The translations under genes were made by a program, and so were the position numbers. Positions 1 to 7,211 of a DNA stretch of 11,267 nucleotides are shown piece by piece. Location: contig JASHUX010000403.1 of assembly GCA_030039775.1 (NCBI GenBank), positions 1-11,267 on the forward strand, in the 5' to 3' direction. The stretch is from Alphaproteobacteria bacterium. Lineage in GTDB: Bacteria > Pseudomonadota > Alphaproteobacteria > ATCC43930 > CGMCC-115725. The notes beneath the pieces were generated by a model, which did no database searches, was not told where the DNA came from, and saw nothing but the letters and a program-made list of their open reading frames with translations. The stretch's first letter is position 1. Every line of letters begins with the position of its first letter.

Positions 1-97
1 CGACTTCAAGAACCTGACGCGGCAGACGCGGCTTCAACATCCGACGCGGCGCGCCGAAATCATCCTCGATGCCGGGCTCGCCTTGCTGCGGCGCGAG
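1..97. repeat. Imperfect inverted repeat, dinB segment (partner 581-677)
   Basis: Bases 1-97 match the reverse complement of 677-581. The outermost 34 bases (1-34 against 677-644) are identical; the rest carries about 15 substitutions and no gaps. The two arms flank the NUP-family gene fragment. The repeat is explained by both arms being dinB coding sequence in opposite orientation. Confidence 0.85.
2..97 (+). pseudogene. C-terminal fragment of a second dinB-like gene (DNA polymerase IV)
   Basis: Reading from base 2, about 32 codons encode a peptide starting DFKNLTRQTRLQHPTRRAEI that matches residues 327-358 of the intact DinB on the other strand. By eye there are 15 base differences in 96, most at third codon positions, and only a few residue changes. 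That pattern fits a homologous gene under purifying selection, not an old decayed copy. The match stops at the codons for RRE. The roughly 30 further C-terminal residues of DinB are missing, and the sequence continues as antisense of a NUP-family gene. The 5' part lies outside the window. It may be a true paralog cut by rearrangement, or the product of a chimeric contig end. Confidence 0.75.
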
Positions 98-467
98 ATC
101 GCCGTCGATCACCCAATCCACCCATGCCGCCGAGCCGAGATTCATCGCAGCGGGATTGGCACCGGCTATACCCGCCACCACCCAATACGCGCGCGACAGA
201 TCGAAACGCGGATCGAGGCCGAGCGCCATGATGCTCGCCGCCGCCTTGCTATTGCCGACGCCGGTCACGACCGCAAGCACGCCGCGCTCGCGGTTGAGGC
301 GCAAGTCGCGCTCACCGAGCAGGAACGCGACGCGCTCGGGCAGCGGCACGCGCTCGACCCAGCGCGTCAGCTCGCTCGGCCAGTTCCCCGCCTCCGGCGG
401 CGGGTCGAACATGGTTACGATCACGACCTTGATCGCGACGCGTTCGTTATCCAATGTTGCCCCCATA
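3..467 (-). CDS. NUP-family protein (purine nucleoside permease), truncated by a junction near 93-103
   Basis: The reading frame starts at ATG 467-465 and stays open to the window edge. Residues 11-125 look like the N-terminal third of the purine nucleoside permease (NUP) family: KVVIVTMF near 13-20, AGNWPSELTRWVERVPLP, GVLAVVTGVGNSKAAASIM near 62-80, and SRAYWVVAGIAGANPAAMNL then WVDWVIDGDLA. Family members are usually about 330-350 residues, and the resemblance ends at residue 125 (base 93). The remaining 30 codons are antisense of a dinB fragment and are not real NUP sequence. The conserved glycine-rich segments recall nucleoside phosphorylases, so a binding or enzymatic role on nucleosides is as plausible as transport (inference). 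No signal peptide is visible at this start, and the Shine-Dalgarno is weak. The start lies 20 bases after the dinB stop, so translation may depend on that gene. Confidence 0.7.
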
Positions 468-487
468 CCGACAGCGTAGAGGAAAAA

Positions 488-1654
488 TTAATTGGCGAAC
501 AAGTCCGGCGGGTCGGCCTCGTCGGCAGGCACGACATCCGATAAGCCGATGCCGATCAGTCGGTACGCGCGCTTGCCGACCTCGCGTCGGAGCAACGTCA
601 GTCCCGCGTCGAGGATCACGTCGGCGCGCCGCGTCGGGTGAGAAAGCCGCGTCTGCCGCGTCAGGTTCTTGAAGTCGCCGGTCTTGAGCTTCAGGACGAT
701 CGTGCGTCCGGCAAGCTCCGCGCGCGCCAGCCGCTGAGCCAAATGTTCTGCGAGCTCGGTCAGCTCCGCCGCCAGCGCGTCGTACGACTTTAGATCGCGG
801 GCGAAGGTGTTTTCGGTCGAGACGCTTTTGGTTTCGCGGTCGGGCGAGACACTCCGCGCATCCTCGCCTTGCACCAACCGCGCGAGACGGCGCCCGAACT
901 TGCCGAAGCGCGTCACCAGCGCTTCTTCCGGGAGGTCCTGCAGATCGGCGATGGTGGTAAGGCCGGCCTCGACCATGCGCCGTGCCGTGGCCGCGCCGAC
1001 GCCGTGGATGGCGTCGACCGGAAGCTTGGCGAGAAACGATTTCGCCTCCGCGCGGCCGATCACCGTGTAGCCGCGCGGCTTTTGCTGGCCCGAGCCAAGC
1101 TTGGCAAGGAATTTGTTGTAGGAGAGGCCGACGCTAACGGTGACGCCGACGCGCCGCTCGATAGCGCGCTGCAGGCGCGCCAGGAGCAGCGCCGGCGGCC
1201 GGTCGTAGTGCCGCGCCTCCGGCGACAGATCGAGATAAGCCTCGTCGAGCGACAGGGGCTCGACCAGGGGCGTCGCTTGCAGGAACAGCGCCCGGATCTC
1301 GTTGCTGACCGATTTGTACTTGGCCATGTCGGGCCGCACCACGACGGCGTGCGGGCACATTTCGAGCGCACGGTACATCGGCATCGCCGAACGCGGCCCG
1401 AACTTGCGCGCGATGTAGCATGCGGTCAGAACCACGCCGCGCCCGCCCTCATGCCCCACGATGACCGGCTTGTCCTGGAGGCTAGGATTGTCGCGCTTTT
1501 CGACCGACGCGTAGAACGCGTCGCAGTCGATATGCGCGATCGACAACGCGGCGAGCTCCGGGTGTTTGACCAACCGCTCCGAGCCGCATTCGGCGCAACG
1601 CGGGACGTTCCGTTCGTCCCAATGCGCGCAATCGCGGCAGAGCGTCGCTGTCAT
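488..1654 (-). CDS. dinB: DNA polymerase IV (Y-family translesion polymerase)
   Basis: This 388-residue protein is a translesion DNA polymerase, a low-fidelity enzyme that extends past damaged or misaligned templates. Visible parts are an N-terminal extension with C6-x2-C9 and C20-x2-C23, likely a small zinc-binding knuckle; the palm motif HIDCDAFYASVEKRDNP with metal-binding D43 and steric-gate Y48; SLDEAYLD with D137/E138; SYNKFLAKLGSGQQKPRG near 178-195; a helix-hairpin-helix region around HGVGAATARRM (217-227); and the little-finger segment TKSVSTENTFARDL. The C-terminus ends DPPDLFAN, whose DLF may be a reduced beta-clamp-binding motif (inference). The ATG overlaps the phaC stop as ATGA, so translation is probably coupled to phaC. 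No LexA box was seen directly upstream because the start lies inside phaC. Length and motifs are complete. Confidence 0.96.
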   Translation of the reverse strand: MTATLCRDCAHWDERNVPRCAECGSERLVKHPELAALSIAHIDCDAFYASVEKRDNPSLQDKPVIVGHEGGRGVVLTACYIARKFGPRSAMPMYRALEMCPHAVVVRPDMAKYKSVSNEIRALFLQATPLVEPLSLDEAYLDLSPEARHYDRPPALLLARLQRAIERRVGVTVSVGLSYNKFLAKLGSGQQKPRGYTVIGRAEAKSFLAKLPVDAIHGVGAATARRMVEAGLTTIADLQDLPEEALVTRFGKFGRRLARLVQGEDARSVSPDRETKSVSTENTFARDLKSYDALAAELTELAEHLAQRLARAELAGRTIVLKLKTGDFKNLTRQTRLSHPTRRADVILDAGLTLLRREVGKRAYRLIGIGLSDVVPADEADPPDLFAN

Positions 1655-3450
1655 TCAGCCGCAGTCACCCGCACATACGATCCGGGCGCATCCTCGACGG
1701 GCTTGAGCTTGCCGTCGCCCGGCTTTCGCGCTGGCACCTCGCCGCCGCCGTATTGCCGAACCCAATCCTCCCAGGCCGGCCACCAGGAGTCCGGCAGATA
1801 TGTGGCGCCGGCGAGCCAGTCGTCGGGATTGGGCGGCAGCTTGTCGTTCTCCCAATGTCCGTACTTTGTCTTCGGCGGCGGATTGACCACGCCGGCGATA
1901 TGACCCGACGCCGACAACACGAATTTGCGCGGGCCTTGGAAAATCTGCGTCGCCGCATACGTCGATTTCCACGGCGCGATGTGATCCTCCTTCGTCGACA
2001 GAAAGAAGGTCGGGATCGTGATGTTGCGCAGATCGATCGGCACGCCCGCCAGCGTGATGCCGCCGGGCTGCACCAGCTTGTTCTCCTGGTACATGTTGCG
2101 CAGATAGAAACTGTGCATCGCCGCCGGCATGCGCGTCGAATCGCTATTCCAATAGAGCAGGTCGAACGGGAACGGCTCCTTGCCGAGCAGATAGTTGTTG
2201 ACCACGAAGGACCAGATCAGATCGTTGGCGCGCAGCATGTTGAAGGTCGTCGCCATGTCGGCGCCTTCGAGATAACCATGCCGCTTCATGCGGTCTTCGA
2301 GGAATTCGAGCTGCGCCTCGTCGATGAACACCGATAGCTCGCCCGCTTCCTTGAAATCGGTGAGCGAGACGAAGAAGGTCGCGGAGACGAAGCGGTCGTC
2401 GCCCTTCGCCGCCATGTACGCGAGCGTGGCCGCCAGCAGCGTGCCCCCAAGGCAATAGCCGATGACGTTGACCTCGCGCTCGCCCGTAGCCTTCTCGATC
2501 GCATCGAGACACGCGAGCGGGCCTTCGAGCATGTAATCCTCGTAGGTCTTGCCCGCGAGGTTGGTGTCGGGATTGACCCACGACACCATGAAGACGGTGT
2601 GGCCCTGGCTCACCGCCCAGCGCACGAACGAATTATCGGCGCGCAGATCGAGGATGTAATATTTGTTGATCCAGGGCGGGATGATCAGCAACGGCCGCCG
2701 CTGCGCCGTTTCCGTGGTCGGCGCGTACTGGATGAGCTGCAGCAAATCGTTCTGATAAACCACCTTGCCCGGCGCGGTCGCGATGTTCTCGCCGATCTTG
2801 AACGCGTCGAGATCGGTCATCTTGATCGTCAGCCGGCCTTTGCCGCGCTCCAGATCGTCGAGCATGTTCTCGAGCCCGTGCACCAGGTTTTCGCCGCCGG
2901 TTTCGATCGTGGTACGCAGCACTTGCGGGTTGGTTAGGACGAAGTTCGAGGGCGCCATGGCATCGACGAATTGGCGGGTATAGAAGTCGACCTTTTTTGC
3001 CGTCTTGTCGTCGAGCCCCTCGACTTGGCGCACCGTGTTCTGCATCCAGCGCGCGGTCAGCAAATAGGATTGCTTGATGTAGTCGAAGACCGCACTGTCG
3101 TTCCAGGCCTGATCCTTGAAGCGACGGTCGCCCGGGGCGGGTTCCGCCACCGACGGCGCGGTTTCGCCGCCGAGAAAGCGCTGCGTCGTGTGTTGCCACA
3201 AGGTCATATAATCTTGCCACAGCGAGAACTGCGCCTGCAGGAGCTTGGCTGGGTCCGCTATCATCTTCTGCGTCATCTCGACGAAGGCGGCGGCGATATT
3301 TAACGGGTCGACCGGAAGTGGGCCATCCGCCCCTTGGCGCTCTATGAAATCGAGCACGAGCCGCTGGCTGCGCTGCGCGATATCCGCCATGCTGCGCGAC
3401 CATTCGGCAGGGTCTGGCAGCTTGATCTCGGGATGATCAGTGTCGTTCAT
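1651..3450 (-). CDS. phaC: Class I poly(3-hydroxyalkanoate) synthase
   Basis: PhaC polymerises (R)-3-hydroxyacyl-CoA, usually 3-hydroxybutyryl-CoA, into polyester storage granules in the cytoplasm. The 599-residue length is typical of class I synthases. The N-terminal domain contains AQFSLWQDYMTLWQ and FKDQAWNDSAVFDYIKQSYL. The alpha/beta-hydrolase core contains PLLIIPPWINKYYILDL near 253-269, the lipase-box-like GYCLGG (331-336) with catalytic C333, and STKEDHIAPW with D489 and SASGHIAGVVNPP with H517, which complete the Cys-Asp-His triad. The start chosen is ATG 3450-3448 because an AAGGA Shine-Dalgarno lies about nine bases upstream. A longer in-frame version starting at 3534 would add 28 residues with no family likeness. 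Its TGA overlaps the dinB start. phaA, phaB and phasin genes are not in the window, so substrate supply is encoded elsewhere. Confidence 0.97.
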   Translation of the reverse strand: MNDTDHPEIKLPDPAEWSRSMADIAQRSQRLVLDFIERQGADGPLPVDPLNIAAAFVEMTQKMIADPAKLLQAQFSLWQDYMTLWQHTTQRFLGGETAPSVAEPAPGDRRFKDQAWNDSAVFDYIKQSYLLTARWMQNTVRQVEGLDDKTAKKVDFYTRQFVDAMAPSNFVLTNPQVLRTTIETGGENLVHGLENMLDDLERGKGRLTIKMTDLDAFKIGENIATAPGKVVYQNDLLQLIQYAPTTETAQRRPLLIIPPWINKYYILDLRADNSFVRWAVSQGHTVFMVSWVNPDTNLAGKTYEDYMLEGPLACLDAIEKATGEREVNVIGYCLGGTLLAATLAYMAAKGDDRFVSATFFVSLTDFKEAGELSVFIDEAQLEFLEDRMKRHGYLEGADMATTFNMLRANDLIWSFVVNNYLLGKEPFPFDLLYWNSDSTRMPAAMHSFYLRNMYQENKLVQPGGITLAGVPIDLRNITIPTFFLSTKEDHIAPWKSTYAATQIFQGPRKFVLSASGHIAGVVNPPPKTKYGHWENDKLPPNPDDWLAGATYLPDSWWPAWEDWVRQYGGGEVPARKPGDGKLKPVEDAPGSYVRVTAAE

Positions 3451-3605
3451 TAACTCGTCCTTGGCGGGAGCGCGGTTGATTTTACCGGGAGTTCGGCGGT
3501 TGAGTGGAACTAATATAATGGCGGTGGCGCGCAAATCGAATAGACAGCGCGCCCTGTCCGTTGAACTATGGAATGTGTGCGGCGACGACGATGGGAGCGA
3601 GGGTA
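3451..3605. promoter_or_regulatory. Divergent intergenic region with TATAAT -10 candidate
   Basis: These 155 bases separate phaC (leftward) from the lipoprotein gene (rightward) and must hold promoters for both units. The segment 3511-3519 (taatataat) contains a perfect TATAAT at 3514-3519 on the plus strand, conspicuous in GC-rich DNA. No good TTGACA lies 16-18 bases upstream. The same AT-rich stretch read leftward gives TATATT and could serve phaC. No operator palindrome was recognised. Confidence 0.4.
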
Positions 3606-4886
3606 ATGGTTAAGACGGGGCGCCAAAATCGTACCGGCGTCACAGTAGCGATGCTGATGGCCGCTGCGGCGATCGGCCTGACCGCTTGCGACACCGTCAA
3701 GTCGTCCGGCGTGGATCCGATCGATTGGTATCGCGATCTCTCGGGCGATGCGAAGAACGATCCGCAGGACCAGGCCGCGAACTCCAAGAATTTGAAGGAA
3801 GGCAGCAAGGAACCTTATCCCAATCTCGCCAGCGTGCCGAAACAGCCGGACAACGCCATCACCAAAGCCGACCGCGATAAGATGGCGCAAAGCCTGGTCG
3901 CCGACCGTCAGAATGCCCAGTACACGGACCAGCAATTGCGCGCCGGTCAGAATTTGCAGGCGGTCGCCCCGCCGGCGCCGGAGAGCCCAGCGTCTTCAGC
4001 GCCCAAAGTCGCGACGGCGCCGCCACCGGCGCCTGCTGCCGCATCCACGCCACCGCAAAAGACGGCCGCCACTAGACCACCTGCACCGCCGACGGAAAAG
4101 ATGCCTGCCGTTCCCGTCCCACCGGTAAAGCAAGAAGTCTTACCGGCGCCTAACCAGACGGCCTCGGCAAATCCGCCGCCGGCATCGCCGGTGTCCGCTC
4201 CATCGGCCGCTTCGCCGGCGCGATCCGCATCGGCCCCATCCAAACCGACGGTGCAGCCGCCTGCGCAACAAGTAGCGATGGCGCCGATCGTGGACGAAAA
4301 GGACCACGCGCAAGCGCAAGCGGTCAAACCAAAGGCCGACGAACCGAAAAAGCAAGCGGCCAAACCGAAGACCGACGAGCAGAAGAAGCAACAGCAGGCG
4401 CGGGTTAAACGGGGCGCTGAGCCGCCGCCCGAGGAATCCGCGCTGCGCCCGCCCGCGATCGGTACGATGCCAACCGGCGAGGAATCGCGTGCCGCGCCGC
4501 CGCCGCCGGAGGAAGTCGCTGCGGCGCCGCCGCCGCGCACCGATGTCGACGGCGCCAAAGGCGGCACCGGGCGCTCGATCGAGATCGACTTTGCGCCCGG
4601 TCCGTTCAAGGCGCGCATTCTCCCGGCGGACCATAACCGGCTCGCGGAAGTGGCGAAACTTGCGCAGCGCAGCAACGCCCGAATCCGAATTGTCGGATAT
4701 GGCGGCGCGGCGGGACACGGCGATTCGGCGGAGCGGGAGTTTCAAAGCTTCAACGCGGCGCTGGACAACGCCAAAGCTGTGGGCATCGAATTGGCGAAGT
4801 TGGGGGTTCCGGCGAGCCGGATCGACATCGAGACGAAAGCGAATATCAATTCGCCCGACCGGGCGGTAATTTTTGTCGAACGCTAG
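3606..4886 (+). CDS. Lipoprotein with Pro/Ala-rich linker and degenerate OmpA-like C-terminal domain
   Basis: A 426-residue envelope protein. Start ATG 3606 is preferred to an in-frame TTG at 3561 because a purine-rich GGAGCGAGGG lies just upstream and the product then begins with a proper signal peptide: basic MVKTGRQNRT, a hydrophobic core, and lipobox L25-T-A-C28, with C28 as the lipidated residue. Residue +2 is D29, which in E. coli favours inner-membrane retention; whether this holds here is unknown. Residues about 121-315 are Pro/Ala/Lys-rich and low in complexity, likely an extended spacer, and include a tandem (K)PKxDExKKQ repeat. Residues about 323-426 resemble an OmpA-type peptidoglycan-binding fold (IEIDFAPG, IRIVGYGGAAG, NAALDNAKAVGIELAKLGVPASRIDIE). 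The usual TDxxG aspartate is replaced, and the Arg before Ala in LSxxRA is Lys. The hom gene follows after 26 bases. Exact function is unknown. Confidence 0.8.
   Translation: MVKTGRQNRTGVTVAMLMAAAAIGLTACDTVKSSGVDPIDWYRDLSGDAKNDPQDQAANSKNLKEGSKEPYPNLASVPKQPDNAITKADRDKMAQSLVADRQNAQYTDQQLRAGQNLQAVAPPAPESPASSAPKVATAPPPAPAAASTPPQKTAATRPPAPPTEKMPAVPVPPVKQEVLPAPNQTASANPPPASPVSAPSAASPARSASAPSKPTVQPPAQQVAMAPIVDEKDHAQAQAVKPKADEPKKQAAKPKTDEQKKQQQARVKRGAEPPPEESALRPPAIGTMPTGEESRAAPPPPEEVAAAPPPRTDVDGAKGGTGRSIEIDFAPGPFKARILPADHNRLAEVAKLAQRSNARIRIVGYGGAAGHGDSAEREFQSFNAALDNAKAVGIELAKLGVPASRIDIETKANINSPDRAVIFVER
4320..4391 (+). repeat. 36-bp tandem duplication inside the lipoprotein gene
   Basis: Two adjacent 36-base units, 4320-4355 and 4356-4391, are clearly alike and encode AVKPKADEPKKQ and AAKPKTDEQKKQ. 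The differences are point changes, so the duplication is not brand new. It keeps the reading frame and lengthens the charged part of the linker. Confidence 0.75.
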
Positions 4887-4912
4887 AGATTTTATCTCGG
4901 GCGGGAACGGAC

Positions 4913-6208
4913 ATGAGTGAGCCGCTACGCATTGCGCTCGCGGGGCTCGGCACGGTCGGTGCGGGAACGCTGGCGTTGCTGCGCGCCAACGCCGAGCCGA
5001 TTGCGCGGCGGGCCGGGCGTCCGCTGACGGTCGTCGCGGCAAGCGCCCGCGATCGCAAAAGGAAACGCAGCGTCGATCTTCGCGGCATCGACTGGCACGA
5101 CGATGCGGCCGCAATGGCGTCGCGGCCCGGCATCGATGTGGTGGTCGAACTGATCGGCGGCAGCGACGGCATTGCGCGCCGCGTCGTGGAAACGGCGATC
5201 GAGCACGGCAAGCATGTCGTCACCGCCAATAAGGCGCTTCTGGCGCATCATGGCACCGACCTGGCGAAGCGGGCGGAAGCCAAAAACGTCTCGCTCGGGT
5301 TCGAGGCCGCGGTGGCGGGCGGGATTCCGATCTTGAAGGTGCTGCGCGAAGGGTTGGCCGGAAATCAAATCCGCCGCATCTACGGAATCCTAAACGGCAC
5401 TTGCAACTACATCCTGACGCAAATGCGCGACGAGCGGCGCGATTTTGCCGATGTGTTGGCGGATGCCCAGCGCCTCGGTTATGCGGAGGCCGATCCGGGC
5501 TTCGACCTCGACGGGACCGATACGGCGCATAAATTGGCGCTGCTCGCCGCGGTCGCTTTTGGCGGCGCGGTCGATCTCGACGGCATCCATATTGAGGGCA
5601 TTCGACACGTTTCGGCGCGCGACATCGAATACGCCGCGGCGTTGGGCTACACCATCAAGCTTCTCGGCGTCGCGCGTCCGACCGATCATGGCTTGGAGCA
5701 GCGCGTTCATCCATGCATGGTGCCGCAGGCCGCGCCGATCGCGCATGTCGAGGGCGTGTTCAATGCGGTTGTGGTCGAAGGCGACGCCGTCGGCCGCTTG
5801 ATGCTCGAAGGGCGCGGCGCCGGCGCCGAGCCGACTGCATCCGCGGTTGTGGCCGATCTTGTCGATATAGCGGCCGGCCGCGGCGCCCCCGGTTTCGGCG
5901 TGCCGGCGAGCGTGTTGCATGCGGGCAAGACGGCGGCGATGGCGCGGCATCGCGGTGCCTATTACATGCGTCTTATGGTTTCCGATCGGCCCGGCGTCAT
6001 CGCCGACGTCGCCGCGGCGCTGCGCGACCAGGATGTGTCGATGGAGCAGATGTTGCAGCGGGGCCGTGCTGCGGCCGGCGAGGCGGTACCGGTCGTCATC
6101 ACCACGCACGAAACCGAAGAAGCGGCGATGCTTCGGGCTGTTACGGCCATTGGCGCGCTGGCGACCGTGCTGGAACCGCCCTGTTTGATTCGTATCGAGA
6201 ATCTCTGA
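4913..6208 (+). CDS. hom: Homoserine dehydrogenase
   Basis: The enzyme reduces L-aspartate-4-semialdehyde to L-homoserine with NAD(P)H, the branch step toward threonine and methionine. At 431 residues it is the stand-alone form, with no aspartate kinase domain. Visible elements are the Rossmann loop GLGTVGAGT (11-19), VVTANKALL with K107, FEAAVAGGIPI (130-140), the signature NGTCNYIL (161-168), and EADPGFDLDGTDTAHK (192-207), which carries the substrate-binding acidic residues and the proposed catalytic lysine. A C-terminal ACT domain (about 350-425, from YYMRLMVSDRPGVIADVAAAL) is probably the site of allosteric feedback, typically by threonine in this family. It lies 26 bases after the lipoprotein gene and 12 before glpX, suggesting co-transcription. 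I saw no leader peptide or attenuator. Confidence 0.97.
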   Translation: MSEPLRIALAGLGTVGAGTLALLRANAEPIARRAGRPLTVVAASARDRKRKRSVDLRGIDWHDDAAAMASRPGIDVVVELIGGSDGIARRVVETAIEHGKHVVTANKALLAHHGTDLAKRAEAKNVSLGFEAAVAGGIPILKVLREGLAGNQIRRIYGILNGTCNYILTQMRDERRDFADVLADAQRLGYAEADPGFDLDGTDTAHKLALLAAVAFGGAVDLDGIHIEGIRHVSARDIEYAAALGYTIKLLGVARPTDHGLEQRVHPCMVPQAAPIAHVEGVFNAVVVEGDAVGRLMLEGRGAGAEPTASAVVADLVDIAAGRGAPGFGVPASVLHAGKTAAMARHRGAYYMRLMVSDRPGVIADVAAALRDQDVSMEQMLQRGRAAAGEAVPVVITTHETEEAAMLRAVTAIGALATVLEPPCLIRIENL

Positions 6209-6212
6209 TACG
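6191..6212 (+). promoter_or_regulatory. Small intercistronic hairpin over the hom stop, next to the glpX ribosome site
   Basis: CGTATC (6191-6196) pairs with GATACG (6207-6212), with two or three further GA/TC pairs inside past one bulged base. The hom TGA sits in the structure, and the AGGGA ribosome-binding site of glpX begins directly after it (6213-6217). It could modulate glpX translation or message processing. It has no T-run, so it is not a terminator. Confidence 0.3.
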
Positions 6213-6220
6213 AGGGACGC

Positions 6221-7207
6221 ATGACTGAAGAAACCGCGATGGATCGCGTTCTCACCCTTGAGGCGGTGCGCGTCACCGAGGCGGCCGCGCTGCAAGCGTC
6301 GCTGTTGATTGGGCGCGGCGACGAGAAGGCTGCCGATCAGGCGGCCGTCGACGCCACGCGCCGCGCGCTCAACGCGCTGCCGATACGCGGAACCGTGGTC
6401 ATCGGCGAAGGCGAGCGCGACGAAGCGCCCATGCTCTATATCGGCGAGCAGGTCGGCACCGGGACTGGGCCGAAGCTCGATATCGCGCTCGATCCGCTCG
6501 AAGGCACGACGTTGACCGCCAAAGGGAATATGAACGCCTTGGCGGTGCTCGCGCTGTCCGAGGGCGGCGGGCTGTTGCACGCGCCCGACGTCTACATGGA
6601 TAAGATCGCGATCGGCGGCGGCCTCGGCGAAATTGTCGATCTCGACGAAAAGCCCGCTGCTAATCTCAAGAATCTCGCCAAGGCGAAGAAGCGCGACGTC
6701 GCCGATCTCTTGGTCTGCATCCTCGACCGTCCTCGCCACTCGGAACTGATCGCGAAGGTGCGCGAGGCGGGGGCGCGCATCATGCTCATTTCCGACGGCG
6801 ACGTAGCGGGTGTGATCGCCACGTCGCGGCCGGACACCGGGATCGATATGTATATCGGCTCCGGCGGCGCGCCCGAAGGCGTGCTTGCCGCAGCGGCGCT
6901 GCGTTGCATCGGTGGCCATATGCAGGGCCGGCTCCTGTTCCGCAGCGATGACGAGCGGGGCCGGGCGCACCGGATCGGCATCGAGGATCTGAACCGCAAA
7001 TACGGTTTGACCGATTTGGCGAAGGGCGACGTGATGTTCGCCGCGACCGGCGTGACCGACGGCAGCATGTTGCGCGGCGTGAAGCGGCATCCCGGCGGCG
7101 CGACGACGCAATCGCTTGTGATGCGCTCGAAGACCGGGACGGTGCGCCTCATCGAGGCGACCCACGATTTCTCCCGCAACCGCGACATGGCCGCGTTTTC
7201 GCGATGA
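6221..7207 (+). CDS. glpX: Class II fructose-1,6-bisphosphatase
   Basis: GlpX hydrolyses fructose-1,6-bisphosphate to fructose-6-phosphate, a committed step of gluconeogenesis (and of the Calvin cycle in autotrophs). The 328-residue length is normal. Metal- and substrate-site motifs seen are GRGDEKAAD (31-39), IGEGERDEAPML (61-72), LDIALDPLEGT (86-96), VYMDKIAIG (124-132), SDGDVAG (191-197), SGGAPEGV (214-221) and VTDGSMLRGV (278-287). The ATG is preceded by GAGGGA at a good distance, which supports this start. The hom gene ends 12 bases upstream and recJ starts 4 bases after the glpX stop, so the three genes are almost certainly one operon. The order hom-glpX-recJ is, from memory, common in alphaproteobacteria. 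It is probably the main gluconeogenic phosphatase, though a class I enzyme could exist elsewhere. Confidence 0.97.
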   Translation: MTEETAMDRVLTLEAVRVTEAAALQASLLIGRGDEKAADQAAVDATRRALNALPIRGTVVIGEGERDEAPMLYIGEQVGTGTGPKLDIALDPLEGTTLTAKGNMNALAVLALSEGGGLLHAPDVYMDKIAIGGGLGEIVDLDEKPAANLKNLAKAKKRDVADLLVCILDRPRHSELIAKVREAGARIMLISDGDVAGVIATSRPDTGIDMYIGSGGAPEGVLAAAALRCIGGHMQGRLLFRSDDERGRAHRIGIEDLNRKYGLTDLAKGDVMFAATGVTDGSMLRGVKRHPGGATTQSLVMRSKTGTVRLIEATHDFSRNRDMAAFSR

Positions 7208-7211
7208 CACC

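Noticed and set aside
83..544. Rightward open frames over 69-672
   Set aside because: They are antisense to the NUP fragment and the end of dinB. Only the first ~32 codons of the frame starting at base 2 (the dinB fragment) are meaningful.
3451..3534. Upstream in-frame start of phaC at 3534
   Set aside because: The extra 28 residues do not resemble PhaC, while the internal ATG at 3450 has a good AAGGA site.
4140..5114. A 324-codon leftward open frame opposite the lipoprotein and hom
   Set aside because: Arg-rich and leucine-run shadow of the Pro-rich linker; not a real gene.
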